From Methylocella tundrae (GTDB taxonomy: Bacteria; Pseudomonadota; Alphaproteobacteria; Rhizobiales; Beijerinckiaceae), in contig NZ_CP139089.1 in NCBI RefSeq assembly GCF_038024855.1, positions 372,001 through 436,000 of the forward strand: a DNA stretch of 64,000 bases, written 5' to 3'. Shown here piece after piece: positions 1 to 9,421 of this stretch. Below the pieces are notes generated by a model. The model worked only from the letters and a program-made list of their open reading frames with translations. It ran no database searches and had not been told where the DNA came from. Position numbers and translations under genes: made by a program. The number at the start of each line of letters is the position of its first letter. Within the stretch, counting starts at the first letter, position 1.

Positions 1-192
1 GCGTCCAACACATCCCGTGCGCGGCCGTGCGGCGCTACGCGCATTTGAGCCAATCCACAAGGCTGCGACCGTGTTACCGTGAAACTTACCGGCAGTTTCA
101 GTCACAAAATTGAAGCCCGGGCAATAGAAACCGTACATGCGCCGCTCTTTCTTGCAGAATCGCGCGGCGAGTTCTATAAATAGAACGAGCGG
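1..192. other. Non-coding start of window
   Basis: I see no gene in this stretch upstream of rsmI. It holds the 16-bp palindrome listed at 171-186. A divergent gene could start left of the window, so part of this may be a shared promoter region; that is inference. Confidence 0.4.
171..186. promoter_or_regulatory. Palindrome upstream of rsmI
   Basis: GTTCTAT and ATAGAAC form perfect 7-bp arms around a 2-bp centre in an otherwise GC-rich stretch, 85 bp before the preferred rsmI start. The AT-rich symmetric form fits a dimeric repressor site. It does not match the alphaproteobacterial LexA box (direct GTTC-N7-GTTC). The function is unknown. Confidence 0.35.
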
Positions 193-270
193 ATGATTTA
201 TCGAACGGGCTGCGGGAGCGTTCAACCCGCGGGCCCGGAGACCGGCCGGGAAACCAGGGCGGAGCGGACC

Positions 271-1260
<990 letters not shown>

Positions 1261-1285
1261 TCCTTGACACGCGACAGGAAAATCC

Positions 1286-1660
1286 TTGCGCAGCGCGGAT
1301 GATCGGCGCGCCGCGCTTTGGCAGGGGCTGACGGCCGAGCGCGTCGCCATCGCGGCCTTGCGGTTCAAATTCTACGCGATCCTCGCCTGCCGCTATCGCG
1401 TTCACGGCGGAGAGATCGACATTATTGCCAGGCGCGGCGACACCATCGCTTTTGTCGAAGTGAAGGTCAGACCGACCCTCGACGAAGCGCGGGCGGCGAT
1501 TTCCGCCGAAAAACGCCGCCGCATTTCGCGCGCCGCGAGAGTCTGGCTGGCGTCCAACTCTTTCGCCGCCGCTTTGACCCTGCGCGGCGACGCTGTTTTC
1601 GTCGCGCCCTGGCGATGGCCGCGTCATGTCGTCTCGGCGATCGATCTCGACATAGGATGA
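1286..1660 (+). CDS. yraN: YraN/UPF0102 family endonuclease-like protein
   Basis: This is a small UPF0102 protein of 124 residues, the usual length, with a restriction-endonuclease-like fold. The motif GGEIDIIARRGDTIAFVEVKVR carries the E-D-ExK-type acidic/lysine pattern of that fold; the biological role of the family is unsettled. The start is a TTG at 1286 preceded by AGGA in the gap after rsmI; no in-frame ATG gives the conserved N-terminal GxxAE region. It is probably co-transcribed with rsmI. Confidence 0.85.
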   Translation: MRSADDRRAALWQGLTAERVAIAALRFKFYAILACRYRVHGGEIDIIARRGDTIAFVEVKVRPTLDEARAAISAEKRRRISRAARVWLASNSFAAALTLRGDAVFVAPWRWPRHVVSAIDLDIG

Positions 1661-1745
1661 CCGAGGGTCGCCGATGGATGGCGCTCGTCCCCGACAAAGA
1701 TTAGATATAAGCGCGTCATCGGGGCCTGTTCAGAGCGCATAAGTC

Positions 1746-2729
1746 ATGGCATCGTTTCAGGAGCGAGATATCGTCGGGGCGCAGGCGCGCGCCAGTTCGT
1801 CCGCGATTCCCGTCGCGGAGGGGAAGGGCATCGCCGCCGATCTCATCGCCGTGCTCGTCGCGGTCACCTGCGGCGACCCGCGCGTTTTGACGATCCAGGA
1901 TCAGCGGGCCCTGCCTTCGGGTCCTTTTCAGATCGCGCATCGCTCGCTTCAATCTGGCCTTCGCGCCTGGGTCGAACGCCAGACTCGCCTGCCGCTTGGC
2001 TATGTCGAGCAGCTTTACACTTTCGCGGACAAGGATCGCGCTGGCGCCGAGCAGCAGATCATCTCGATCAGCTACCTTGGCCTTACCCGTGAACAGCCCG
2101 CCTCTGGCGAATATGAAGCGAGCTGGGGCAGCTGGTATTCCTATTTTCCCTGGGAGGATCATCGCGTCGGAGCCCCCGCCATGATCGAAACGACGCTGGC
2201 GCCGCGCCTGCGCTCCTGGATCGACTCCGCGGAAGAGTCCGAACTGCGGCAGGAGCGGCTTCAGCGCGCGACGATCACCTTTGGCCTCGATGGCCGCGCC
2301 TGGAACGAGGAACTCGTCCTGCAGCGGTACGAGCTTCTCTTCGAGGCCGGGCTCATCGCCGAAGCGCGCCGCGGAAGCCCGATCACGCCGCCGGAGGGCG
2401 GGCGCTCGATGATCCTTGATCATCGTCGCATCCTTGCGACCGGGATCGCAAGGCTCCGCGCAAAGATCAAGTATCACCCCGTTGTCTTCGAGCTCATGCC
2501 CGAGACTTTTACGCTCTTGCAGTTGCAGCGCTGCGTTGAAGCTTTAGCTGGACGATTGCTGCACAAACAAAATTTTCGCCGCCTGATCGAACAGCAGGAA
2601 CTCGTCGAAGAAACCGGGGAAACCAGCCAGGATACAGGGGGACGGCCCGCCAAACTCTTCTGCTTCCGTCGCGCCGTTTTCACGGAGCGCGCCATCGTCG
2701 GCACCAAGTTGCCGATCGCGAAGGCTTGA
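1746..2729 (+). CDS. nadQ: NadQ-type transcriptional regulator of NAD synthesis
   Basis: The 327-residue protein has a NUDIX-related N-terminal region (about residues 30-230) but no clear NUDIX catalytic box, and a C-terminal winged-helix-like region (about 235-320). This matches the alphaproteobacterial NAD regulator family (COG4111), an NrtR relative. Its position directly before nadA-nadB-nadC supports the assignment. The reading frame ends at 2729, just before two tandem palindromes that are good candidates for its operators. The start at ATG 1746 has only a weak ribosome-binding site. The effector (an NAD-pathway metabolite) is not visible from sequence. Confidence 0.82.
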   Translation: MASFQERDIVGAQARASSSAIPVAEGKGIAADLIAVLVAVTCGDPRVLTIQDQRALPSGPFQIAHRSLQSGLRAWVERQTRLPLGYVEQLYTFADKDRAGAEQQIISISYLGLTREQPASGEYEASWGSWYSYFPWEDHRVGAPAMIETTLAPRLRSWIDSAEESELRQERLQRATITFGLDGRAWNEELVLQRYELLFEAGLIAEARRGSPITPPEGGRSMILDHRRILATGIARLRAKIKYHPVVFELMPETFTLLQLQRCVEALAGRLLHKQNFRRLIEQQELVEETGETSQDTGGRPAKLFCFRRAVFTERAIVGTKLPIAKA

Positions 2730-2736
2730 CAAATCT

Positions 2737-2755
2737 TATACTCATCCCCAGCATA
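2737..2755. promoter_or_regulatory. Putative NadQ operator, site 1
   Basis: TATACTC (2737-2743), 5-nt spacer, CAGCATA (2749-2755). The left half-site equals the reverse complement of the right half of site 2. The right half-site matches that consensus at 5 of 7 positions. It overlaps a plausible promoter that starts with TTGACA at 2725-2730, so a bound repressor would block RNA polymerase. Assignment to NadQ is inferred from position. Confidence 0.6.
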
Positions 2756-2764
2756 TGGACCAAT

Positions 2765-2783
2765 AATGCTCAGAGGGAGTATA
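2765..2783. promoter_or_regulatory. Putative NadQ operator, site 2
   Basis: AATGCTC (2765-2771), 5-nt spacer, GAGTATA (2777-2783): the same 7-5-7 geometry as site 1, with centres 28 bp apart. The outer arms of the two sites, CTTATACTC (2735-2743) and GAGTATAAG (2777-2785), are perfect inverted repeats. Site 2 overlaps the nadA ribosome-binding site. Confidence 0.6.
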
Positions 2784-2788
2784 AGTCC

Positions 2789-3826
2789 ATGGCTCTGCCG
2801 TCGGAAGTTTTGCGTGTCGACAATCGCGGCGAGGAGCCTCAGCGCGCGCGCCGGGCCGTCGCGCCTCATGCGCGCGATCTCTACGCCAAGGTAAGCCACG
2901 CGATCCCGGCGATCGAATGGCCTATTTACGCAGCCGACATTGACGCCATCATGACGTTGAAGCGCACCCGCAACGCGGTGGTGCTCGCGCATAATTATCA
3001 GACGCCTGAGATCTTTCACTGCGTCTCGGACATCGTCGGCGACAGCCTCGCCCTCGCGCGTGAAGCCATGAATGTCGACGCCGATGTGATTGTTCTGGCC
3101 GGCGTCCATTTCATGGCGGAGACGGCGAAACTGCTCAATCCGGACAAGACGGTGCTGATCCCCGATCTGGGAGCCGGCTGCTCGTTGGCCGAGTCGATCA
3201 CGCCTGAGGATGTGCGGCGGCTTCGCCGGACTTATCCCGGCGTCCCGGTGGTGACTTATGTCAACACGTCGGCGGCGGTGAAGGCGGAATCGGATATCTG
3301 CTGCACGTCGGGCAACGCCAAGGCTGTTGTCGAATCGCTCGGCGTCGATCGCGTCATCATGCTGCCGGACGAATTCCTTGCGCGCAATATCGCCGCGCAG
3401 ACGAAGGTCAAGATCATCAACTGGTCAGGCCACTGCGAAGTGCATGAGCTGTTCACCGCCGCCGAGGTGCGCGAACTGCGTGAAGACTATCCGGGCGTCG
3501 TCGTTCTGGCGCACCCCGAATGTCCGCCGGAAGTCGTGGCGGAAGCCGATTTTTCCGGCTCGACAGCGGCGATGCAGGCCTATGTGGCGCAGCATCGTCC
3601 GGCGCGGCTGGTGCTGCTCACCGAATGTTCGATGAGCGACAATGTCGCCGTGCAATATCCCGAGCTCGAGTTCGTGCGCCCGTGCAATCTCTGTCCGCAC
3701 ATGAAGAAGATCACGCTCGGCAACATCAGACGCGCCCTTGAGACAATGCATCATGAGGTGCGCATCGATCCCGCGATCGCCGCCCGCGCGCGCGTCGCCG
3801 TCGAGCGCATGCTGGCCGTCAGTTAA
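2789..3826 (+). CDS. nadA: Quinolinate synthase NadA
   Basis: NadA condenses iminoaspartate with dihydroxyacetone phosphate to quinolinate, using a [4Fe-4S] cluster. From ATG 2789 the protein is 345 residues. The three predicted cluster ligands are Cys131 (GAGCSLA), Cys216 (SGHCEVH) and Cys302 (CNLCPHM). The substrate motif [10 protein letters not shown] lies near residue 66. ATG 2789 is preferred over an in-frame TTG at 2726 because AGGGAG sits 9 nt upstream and the TTG lies inside the operator/promoter region. It heads nadA-nadB-nadC and is presumably repressed by NadQ. Confidence 0.95.
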   Translation: MALPSEVLRVDNRGEEPQRARRAVAPHARDLYAKVSHAIPAIEWPIYAADIDAIMTLKRTRNAVVLAHNYQTPEIFHCVSDIVGDSLALAREAMNVDADVIVLAGVHFMAETAKLLNPDKTVLIPDLGAGCSLAESITPEDVRRLRRTYPGVPVVTYVNTSAAVKAESDICCTSGNAKAVVESLGVDRVIMLPDEFLARNIAAQTKVKIINWSGHCEVHELFTAAEVRELREDYPGVVVLAHPECPPEVVAEADFSGSTAAMQAYVAQHRPARLVLLTECSMSDNVAVQYPELEFVRPCNLCPHMKKITLGNIRRALETMHHEVRIDPAIAARARVAVERMLAVS

Positions 3827-3880
3827 GTCCGGCTGGCGTGATCGAACCAACACACCGAACACAGATTTAGGGTGACCGAT

Positions 3881-5401
3881 ATGGACGCCACGGGCGCTTG
3901 CATCATTGTCGGCGGCGGTCTCGCCGGATTGTCGACGGCCCTTGCCTTGGCGCCGATGCCAGCCATCGTCTTGAGCAAGGCGCCGCTGGGCCTTGAAGCG
4001 TCGAGCGTGCTCGCGCAGGGCGGCGTCGCGGCGAGTCTTGGACCGGATGATGACGTCGCTTTGCATCTTGCCGATACGCTCAAAGCCGGCGACGGGCTGT
4101 GCGATGCGGCTGTCGCGCATTCCATTCTCAGCGCCGCCCCCGCGGCGATCGAGGAACTGATCCGCTATGGCGCGCCGTTCGATCGTGACGCGGAAGGGCG
4201 TCTTGTGCTTGGCCTTGAAGCCGCGCATTCGCGCCGCCGCATCGTCCATGCCGGCGGCGACAGCAGCGGCCGCGAAATCATGCGCGCGCTGGTTGAGCGC
4301 GTCCGCAACACGCCAACGATTACGGTTATCGAGGGGATCTCGGCGCACCGTCTGATCGTCGAAGACAATGCCGTCACCGGCGTCGTCGCCGAGGCGGAGA
4401 CCGGACCCGTTCTGTTCGCCTCCAATCACATCGTCATCGCAACAGGCGGCGTTGGCGGCCTCTACCAATATGGCACCAACCCGGCAGGTTCTTTCGGTCA
4501 AGGGCTGGCGCTGGCCGCGCGCGCAGGGGCCGTGATGGCCGACCTCGAATTTGTGCAGTTCCACCCAACGGCGCTCGACAGCGACTCTTTTCCGCTGAAG
4601 CTCATCAGCGAGACCGTACGGGGCGAAGGCGCCATCCTGATCGACGAAACCGGACGCCGCTTCATGGCCGGCAAACCCGGCGCCGAACTTGCGCCGCGCG
4701 ACATCGTGGCGCGCGCTGTCTTTGCGCAACTGGCGGCGGGGCATCGTGTTTTTCTCGACGCGCGCGAGGCCGTCGGCGCCGGTTTCGCCCAGCGCTTTCC
4801 CGCGATCACGAGCTTTTGCCAGGCGGCGGGCGTCGACCCAGCGACGCAGCCGATCCCGATCCGTCCGGCGGCGCATTATCACATGGGCGGCGTCAAGGTG
4901 GATCTTATGGGACGAACTTCGGTCGAAGGGCTCTGGGCGTGCGGCGAGGCGGCCTGCACGGGCCTCCATGGTGCGAACCGGCTTGCCAGCAATTCGCTGC
5001 TCGAGGCGGTCGTTTGCGGCGGCTTCGTCGCAGAAAGCGTCGCCTCGACCAGCCCCGTCCGCCGGCGGAAAGTTCACTGCGATCTTCAGCCCATTGTCCC
5101 CGACGATCCGGCTCCGGTGCGCCAGATCATGACGCGCGCGGTTGGCGTTTTGCGCGACGGCGAGGGACTACGCGAGGCCGTTGGGACATTGTTTGCTTTG
5201 GCGCGGGATCACCGGGCGGCGAGCGACGCCGCCATCGTCGGATTGATGATCGCGGTCGCGGCGTTACGCCGAAATGAAAGCAGAGGCGCTCATGCGCGCA
5301 CTGATTTTCCATGTCCCGCGGCTACGCCGCAAAGATCCACTTTGCAGCTTGAGGAAGCGATGCGCGCGGCGCAGGCGCTTGTTCCCGAACTGGTCGATTG
5401 A
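3881..5401 (+). CDS. nadB: L-aspartate oxidase NadB
   Basis: NadB is a flavoenzyme that oxidises L-aspartate to iminoaspartate, feeding NadA. The N-terminal GGGLAGLSTAL is the FAD-binding Rossmann motif; ASSVLAQGGVAA, FVQFHPTAL and the HYHMGGVKVD and GLHGANRLASNSLLE blocks are typical of the succinate dehydrogenase/NadB flavoprotein family. ATG 3881 is preferred: AGGG lies just upstream, whereas an in-frame GTG at 3872 directly abuts that same AGGG. The stop codon TGA is the first three bases of a GAGCAT-type intergenic repeat. Confidence 0.95.
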   Translation: MDATGACIIVGGGLAGLSTALALAPMPAIVLSKAPLGLEASSVLAQGGVAASLGPDDDVALHLADTLKAGDGLCDAAVAHSILSAAPAAIEELIRYGAPFDRDAEGRLVLGLEAAHSRRRIVHAGGDSSGREIMRALVERVRNTPTITVIEGISAHRLIVEDNAVTGVVAEAETGPVLFASNHIVIATGGVGGLYQYGTNPAGSFGQGLALAARAGAVMADLEFVQFHPTALDSDSFPLKLISETVRGEGAILIDETGRRFMAGKPGAELAPRDIVARAVFAQLAAGHRVFLDAREAVGAGFAQRFPAITSFCQAAGVDPATQPIPIRPAAHYHMGGVKVDLMGRTSVEGLWACGEAACTGLHGANRLASNSLLEAVVCGGFVAESVASTSPVRRRKVHCDLQPIVPDDPAPVRQIMTRAVGVLRDGEGLREAVGTLFALARDHRAASDAAIVGLMIAVAALRRNESRGAHARTDFPCPAATPQRSTLQLEEAMRAAQALVPELVD

Positions 5402-5476
5402 GCATTTCCAGGCGAGGCAAATGCCGTTTGGCGTAGCGCCTATCCGGTTCTTTGAAAAACGCCCGATCCAACGTGG
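5399..5476 (+). repeat. GAGCAT-type intergenic repeat (degenerate)
   Basis: This stretch between nadB and nadC begins TGAGCATTTCCAGGCGA and resembles the short intergenic elements widespread in Rhizobiales. The first three bases serve as the nadB stop codon. Related copies occur at 18131, 35885 and 55565. The match is partial, so family membership is tentative. Confidence 0.4.
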
Positions 5477-5488
5477 TTGAGACTTGCG

Positions 5489-6352
5489 ATGAGCCTTGCG
5501 TCAACTCTTGCGCCGCTGCCAAAGATTGCCATCGAACCACTCGTTCGCGCCGCACTTCTTGAAGATCTCGGCCGGGCCGGGGACATCACCTCCGACGCCA
5601 TCGTCCCCGCGGGGCTGAATGCCCGGACCGTGTTGGTCGCGCGCCAGCCCGGCGTCATCGCCGGGCTCGACCTTGCGCGGCTTGCTTTCGAACTGATCGA
5701 CGCGCGGATTTTTGTCCGCGTTGAGCGTCAGGATGGCGCGGCGGTGGGCGCGGGGGATCGCATCGCGGTCGTCACCGGACCAGCGCGGGGCATTCTCACA
5801 GCCGAGCGCACCGCTTTGAATTATCTTTGTCATCTAAGCGGCGTCGCCACCGCTACGGCGGCGGTGGTCGCGGCGGTGCGCGGTTACGGCGCCAAGATTG
5901 TCTGCACCCGAAAAACCACACCGGGCTTGCGGGCGCTCGAAAAATATGCGGTGCGCGCCGGCGGCGGCGGCAATCATCGCTTTGGCCTCGATGACGCCGT
6001 CCTGATCAAAGACAATCATGTCGCGATCGCCGGCGGCGTCAGGGAAGCGTTGCGGCGCGCGCGCGCAGGCGCCGGCCATCTCGTGAAGATAGAGCTTGAG
6101 GTCGATACGTTGGAGCAGCTCGTCGAGGCGCTTGAAGAAGGCGTCGACGCGGTGTTGCTCGACAACATGAGCCCCGAAACGCTGACAAAGGCCGTCGCGC
6201 TGGTCGATGGCCGCGCGCTGACGGAAGCGTCAGGCCGCATCACCCCGTCGACAGCGCCAACTGTCGCCGCCTCGGGCGTCGACCTGATTTCAATCGGCTG
6301 GCTGACGCACAGCGCGCCTATCCTCGATATCGGGCTCGATTTCGAGCCCTGA
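5489..6352 (+). CDS. nadC: Nicotinate-nucleotide pyrophosphorylase NadC
   Basis: NadC converts quinolinate and PRPP to nicotinate mononucleotide, CO2 and PPi. Family blocks are visible: [16 protein letters not shown] near the N-terminus, [33 protein letters not shown] with substrate-binding basic residues, [15 protein letters not shown], and the C-terminal ASGRI and [12 protein letters not shown] 5489 is chosen, but a TTG at 5477 in frame is possible; neither has a strong ribosome-binding site, and the intergenic repeat just upstream obscures the signal. It completes the de novo route from aspartate. Confidence 0.95.
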   Translation: MSLASTLAPLPKIAIEPLVRAALLEDLGRAGDITSDAIVPAGLNARTVLVARQPGVIAGLDLARLAFELIDARIFVRVERQDGAAVGAGDRIAVVTGPARGILTAERTALNYLCHLSGVATATAAVVAAVRGYGAKIVCTRKTTPGLRALEKYAVRAGGGGNHRFGLDDAVLIKDNHVAIAGGVREALRRARAGAGHLVKIELEVDTLEQLVEALEEGVDAVLLDNMSPETLTKAVALVDGRALTEASGRITPSTAPTVAASGVDLISIGWLTHSAPILDIGLDFEP

Positions 6353-6362
6353 GCCGCCGCGC

Positions 6363-6617
6363 TTATTGATCGGACGAATAGCCCTTGTAATCAATCGGGC
6401 GCGCAAAATCGTCGAATGCGCCGGAGATTTCGCCTGGACGCTGCGCGACGAACGCGCTGCGGCCTTCTCGCAGCGGCGCTGTCGGCTCGACGCCGATCGC
6501 GGGCGCTGAATACTCCGACGGCGACGCGCTCATCGGGAAAGGCGTTTGCGCGTAAAGCGTGGTGGCGCCGAGGGCAAGCCCCGAAAAGAGGGTGAGTGTC
6601 AAGAGACTGCGCGTCAT
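6363..6617 (-). CDS. Small secreted protein at the 3' end of the buf operon
   Basis: The 84-residue product starts MTRSLLTLTLFSGLALGATTLYA, a clear Sec signal peptide with probable cleavage after the Ala-Gln region near residue 24. The mature part is Pro/Ser/Ala-rich and has no cysteine. I do not recognise a family. It lies 96 nt downstream of the DoxX gene on the same strand, so it could be the last gene of the bufferin operon or an independent unit. It is convergent with nadC, 10 nt away. Confidence 0.6.
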   Translation of the reverse strand: MTRSLLTLTLFSGLALGATTLYAQTPFPMSASPSEYSAPAIGVEPTAPLREGRSAFVAQRPGEISGAFDDFARPIDYKGYSSDQ

Positions 6618-6713
6618 TCTTTTTCCTCCTGCCTGAAGCGTCGCTACAAGCCAGAATGCGCAAGCTGGCAAAAAGTTCCGCGTGGCTTGGACGGAGGGAC
6701 GAAAAGCCCGGCT

Positions 6714-7196
6714 TTATCGCTTGTTTCCAGAAAAGCCGAAGCGCCGCGCGATCAGATGGTCGAGCGAAAGGGCGCCGGGACCCCGCGCGATGACCACGAG
6801 AAAGCAGGTCGCCCAGACGCCATGCGTCGGCCAGGCGTCGGGATAGACGAAGATTTCAATGACCGCGGTCATGCCGAGTAGAGCCAATGCGGCAAACCGG
6901 CTGGCGAGGCCAAGGACCAGCAGAACCGGAAAGAAATGTTCGGCGAAGGCGGCAATATGCGCCGCTATCGAAGGATCGATCAGCGGAAGCCGGTATTCGT
7001 CGCGAAAGAGATCAATCGCGCTGTCGCTCAGACGCCATCCGTCGACTTTCGTCTGGCCCGACATCCAAAAGACGGCGGCGGGAAAGATGCGCGCGCAAAG
7101 GGACACAAAAGATTGCGGAATGCGATCGAAACGGTCGATCGCGGCGCGGATCGGACGAACCGTGTTCGGCGCGCCATAGCTTTGCGAAATGTCCAT
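6714..7196 (-). CDS. bufD: DoxX family membrane protein (BufD-like)
   Basis: The 160-residue protein has about four hydrophobic helices. It has DoxX-type features: [17 protein letters not shown] in helix 1, then the [19 protein letters not shown] segment and a final helix with [18 protein letters not shown]. DoxX proteins are frequent fourth genes of bufferin operons; their role there is not firmly established, and export or redox support is inference. The start ATG 7196 has AAGGAACGAG upstream and lies 15 nt after the bufC stop. Confidence 0.82.
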   Translation of the reverse strand: MDISQSYGAPNTVRPIRAAIDRFDRIPQSFVSLCARIFPAAVFWMSGQTKVDGWRLSDSAIDLFRDEYRLPLIDPSIAAHIAAFAEHFFPVLLVLGLASRFAALALLGMTAVIEIFVYPDAWPTHGVWATCFLVVIARGPGALSLDHLIARRFGFSGNKR

Positions 7197-7211
7197 CAGC
7201 TCGTTCCTTCG

Positions 7212-7982
7212 TTATGAAATGATTGTCCGAATGGCGAGGCCGGCGCTGACGAGCGAGGCGAGGTTAATCGCCAGATCGAAACTGCGACTATCTTGCCGCG
7301 CGACCGCCGCGGCCTCGCCCAGGGGCTCGCCGGATTTGAGGCTTTGAAGAAACGCCGCCGCCCCGGGCGGCAAGCGCCGCACCTCGACTTCGAAGGCGGG
7401 ACGCAGGATGAGCGCATCTTCGCCGCGCCAATGCGCGACTGGCGCCAAGACCATTTCGCCCGCGTTCATCGCCCAGATCGTCACCACAGGAAAAGCGGAG
7501 CGGACGATCTCCAGGGAAGGGTGCAGCGCGAAACGCAGTTCGCCTATGGCCCCAGCGGAGACGCCCGCGAGGTCTGACGCCGCAAGCGGGCGGACGTCGG
7601 CTGCGTGATAGGCGCGCGTGCGCGCCGCCTCGATGCGCGTGACGTCGGCGAGATACGGGACCTTGGCGGCTGGTTCGAACGCCGCGAGGAAATCGGGAAA
7701 TTCATCGCCATAGGTCATCATCAGGGGCGAATGTGGTGGATGCGCCCCTGCGAAGACGCGGGCGCTCGCCTTGAAGAACTCTTCGCCGACGATGCGCCGC
7801 GTCGCCGGAAAGCGCGTCTCGAGCGCGCTGATGAGGCCGACCATGACATTGTTGCGGTAGACCGCGAAGCGCTTGGCCGGCGCTGGCGCGACGTCTGAGA
7901 CGATCCCGGCCGGAGGCGCCAGCGAGGGATCGCGCAACGCGGCGGCGAAAGCATTTTGCAACTGTTGCATGATGTTGCTCAT
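7212..7982 (-). CDS. bufC: DUF2063 family protein, BufC/HvfC-like partner of the MNIO enzyme
   Basis: The 256-residue protein begins with the DUF2063 block (QQLQNAFAAALRDPS..., then KRFAVYRNNVMVGLISALETRFPATRRIVGEEFF), long annotated as a putative DNA-binding domain but now viewed as a partner of DUF692/MNIO enzymes that helps engage the precursor peptide. The start at ATG 7982 follows the bufB stop by 7 nt; the frame stays open further upstream inside bufB, but that part reads as out-of-frame bufB. The tight spacing implies translational coupling. Confidence 0.85.
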   Translation of the reverse strand: MSNIMQQLQNAFAAALRDPSLAPPAGIVSDVAPAPAKRFAVYRNNVMVGLISALETRFPATRRIVGEEFFKASARVFAGAHPPHSPLMMTYGDEFPDFLAAFEPAAKVPYLADVTRIEAARTRAYHAADVRPLAASDLAGVSAGAIGELRFALHPSLEIVRSAFPVVTIWAMNAGEMVLAPVAHWRGEDALILRPAFEVEVRRLPPGAAAFLQSLKSGEPLGEAAAVARQDSRSFDLAINLASLVSAGLAIRTIIS

Positions 7983-7989
7983 CCTCTGA

Positions 7990-8865
7990 TCAGGCGGCCG
8001 GCCGCGTTGCGATGTCGCGCGAGAACAGATCAAGCCGAGCCTGCGCCGCGAGCGCCTCTCCGAGCAGAACCTCGAAAGGCGGCACGTCATTGTCCCACTC
8101 AATCAAAGTTGGCAGCGGGCCGGCGCGTTCGATCGTCATATCAAACAACATGCGCACCTCATTCGCTACAGGCGATCCATGCGAGTCGATGAGAAGCGGT
8201 GCGGATGCGTCGTCAACAGTCTCAAAGAATCCAGCGAGGTGGATTTCGCGGACGAGATGCAAAGGGAAATCGTTGAGATAGGCGTTAGCGCCGGAGCCGT
8301 GATTGCGTGCGCTGACGAAGACGTTGTTGAGGTCGAGCAACAGCCCACAGCCGGTCGCGCGAGCGAGTTCGGCGAGAAATGTCGTCTCTAGGATCGTGCT
8401 TTCCGCGAAACGCACATAGGTCGCCGGATTTTCGATAAGAATCTGCCGTCCGAGCGCGCACTGCGTTTCATCCACGTGGGTGATGACGGCGGCGAGCGTG
8501 GCCTCCGTATAGGGCAGCGGCAGAAGATCGTTGAAGAAGGCGCCGCCGTGCGAGGACCATGCAAGATGCTCGGAGAAGCTCTCTGGCTGGTAGCGATCGC
8601 AAAGCAGTCTGAGGCGGCGAAGATGTTCGCGGTCGAGCGGTTCCGTCGATCCGATCGAGAGGCCGACGCCGTGCAGCGAAAGGGCGTAGTGGTCGCGCAG
8701 GAAACGCAGTTGCGCGTGTGGAACGCCGCCGTCGCCCATATAATTTTCCGCATGGACTTCAAAGAAGCCGATGGGCTGACGTTCCGCCGTGATTGCCGCG
8801 AAATGCTCAGGCTTGAAACCAACGCCGGTGGCGGCGGGAAGGCGTGAGGTCGAAAAAAAGGACAT
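7990..8865 (-). CDS. bufB: DUF692/MNIO iron enzyme, bufferin maturase BufB
   Basis: This is a 291-residue multinuclear non-heme iron-dependent oxidative enzyme with a TIM-barrel fold. In bufferin loci it converts precursor cysteines to thiooxazole heterocycles that bind copper. Metal-site motifs are visible in order: [72 protein letters not shown] and LIDSHG. The start is ATG 8865; the frame is open much further upstream but that part lies over bufA and the promoter. The gap to bufA is 68 nt. Confidence 0.92.
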   Translation of the reverse strand: MSFFSTSRLPAATGVGFKPEHFAAITAERQPIGFFEVHAENYMGDGGVPHAQLRFLRDHYALSLHGVGLSIGSTEPLDREHLRRLRLLCDRYQPESFSEHLAWSSHGGAFFNDLLPLPYTEATLAAVITHVDETQCALGRQILIENPATYVRFAESTILETTFLAELARATGCGLLLDLNNVFVSARNHGSGANAYLNDFPLHLVREIHLAGFFETVDDASAPLLIDSHGSPVANEVRMLFDMTIERAGPLPTLIEWDNDVPPFEVLLGEALAAQARLDLFSRDIATRPAA

Positions 8866-8933
8866 GGCAAACCCTTGCGGCGTCGATGAAAAGGGAGGCG
8901 CGAGGATGATCCCGCGCGCCTCGATGCGGATCT

Positions 8934-9230
8934 TCAGGACTTGGAGGGGGTCATGGATCCCATGCCATGCGGGGTCGTGATGGTGTCGCATGTGCCCTTG
9001 GCGACATATTTCCAATGGGCGCCGTCGTAATCGACCTTCGAGGTGCCGGCGCAGGTCGTGCCCGCGCCTGCGGCGCAATCGTTTTGACCCTTGAGGGCAA
9101 CGCCGTAGCATTTGTCCTTGCCTGGCTGCGCGGGGGCGGGGCCGGCGGAGGCTTGCGAAGCGAGCAGGGTCAGAGCCGTCGCAAAAGCGCCGGCGAGGGA
9201 GGCGGAGGCCATCTTGTCCTTGGCGGTCAT
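8934..9230 (-). CDS. bufA: DUF2282 bufferin precursor peptide BufA
   Basis: The 98-residue precursor has a Sec-type signal peptide ending near residue 29 ([10 protein letters not shown]). The core has four cysteines at positions 41, 52, 60 and 81 in the DUF2282 pattern: [13 protein letters not shown], then TTC, then KGTC. In characterised bufferins the two central cysteines become copper-binding thiooxazoles and the outer pair forms a disulfide; assignment here is by homology. AAAGGAAAC lies 6 nt before ATG 9230. It is the first gene of the minus-strand operon, about 55 nt after a predicted ECF promoter. Confidence 0.92.
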   Translation of the reverse strand: MTAKDKMASASLAGAFATALTLLASQASAGPAPAQPGKDKCYGVALKGQNDCAAGAGTTCAGTSKVDYDGAHWKYVAKGTCDTITTPHGMGSMTPSKS

Positions 9231-9290
9231 GAATGTTTCCTTTATCGAAAAGTAGGATAGGCGCAGGCTGCTTCAGCCCGGCATTGTCTA

Positions 9291-9317
9291 TTACGGAGGC
9301 TGGACGGCCAGCGTTAC
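9291..9317 (-). promoter_or_regulatory. ECF (SigF-type) promoter of the buf operon
   Basis: On the minus strand GTAACG (9317-9312) is followed by a 16-nt spacer and CGTAA (9295-9291). The same -35 element and identical spacing occur before the divergent sigma gene (CGAAT there). A GTAAC-N16-CGAA type pattern is what I recall for SigF promoters in Caulobacter. The predicted start site is near 9285. Confidence 0.72.
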
Positions 9318-9374
9318 GGCTGCTTTTGCGCTTTCCCGGTTGACAAAAAAGTGACCGTGAAGCCGCGCTACAGC

Positions 9375-9401
9375 GTAACGCAGGGGCCCTGGAAGCCGAA
9401 T
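9375..9401 (+). promoter_or_regulatory. ECF (SigF-type) promoter of the sigma/anti-sigma genes
   Basis: GTAACG (9375-9380), 16-nt spacer, CGAAT (9397-9401). The -10 ends 2 nt before the first in-frame ATG (9404), so transcription would begin at or after that ATG. This suggests autoregulation by the sigma factor and argues for a start codon further downstream. Confidence 0.72.
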
Positions 9402-9421
9402 GTATGAACGATGGAGCGCGC

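Noticed and set aside
171..186. LexA/SOS box at the rsmI palindrome
   Set aside because: Alphaproteobacterial LexA uses direct GTTC-N7-GTTC repeats; this is an inverted repeat with different spacing.
3425..5077. 550-codon open frame antisense to nadA/nadB
   Set aside because: Arg/Ala/Asp-rich translation without any family pattern; the plus strand has clear NadA and NadB. High-GC DNA gives long antisense frames.
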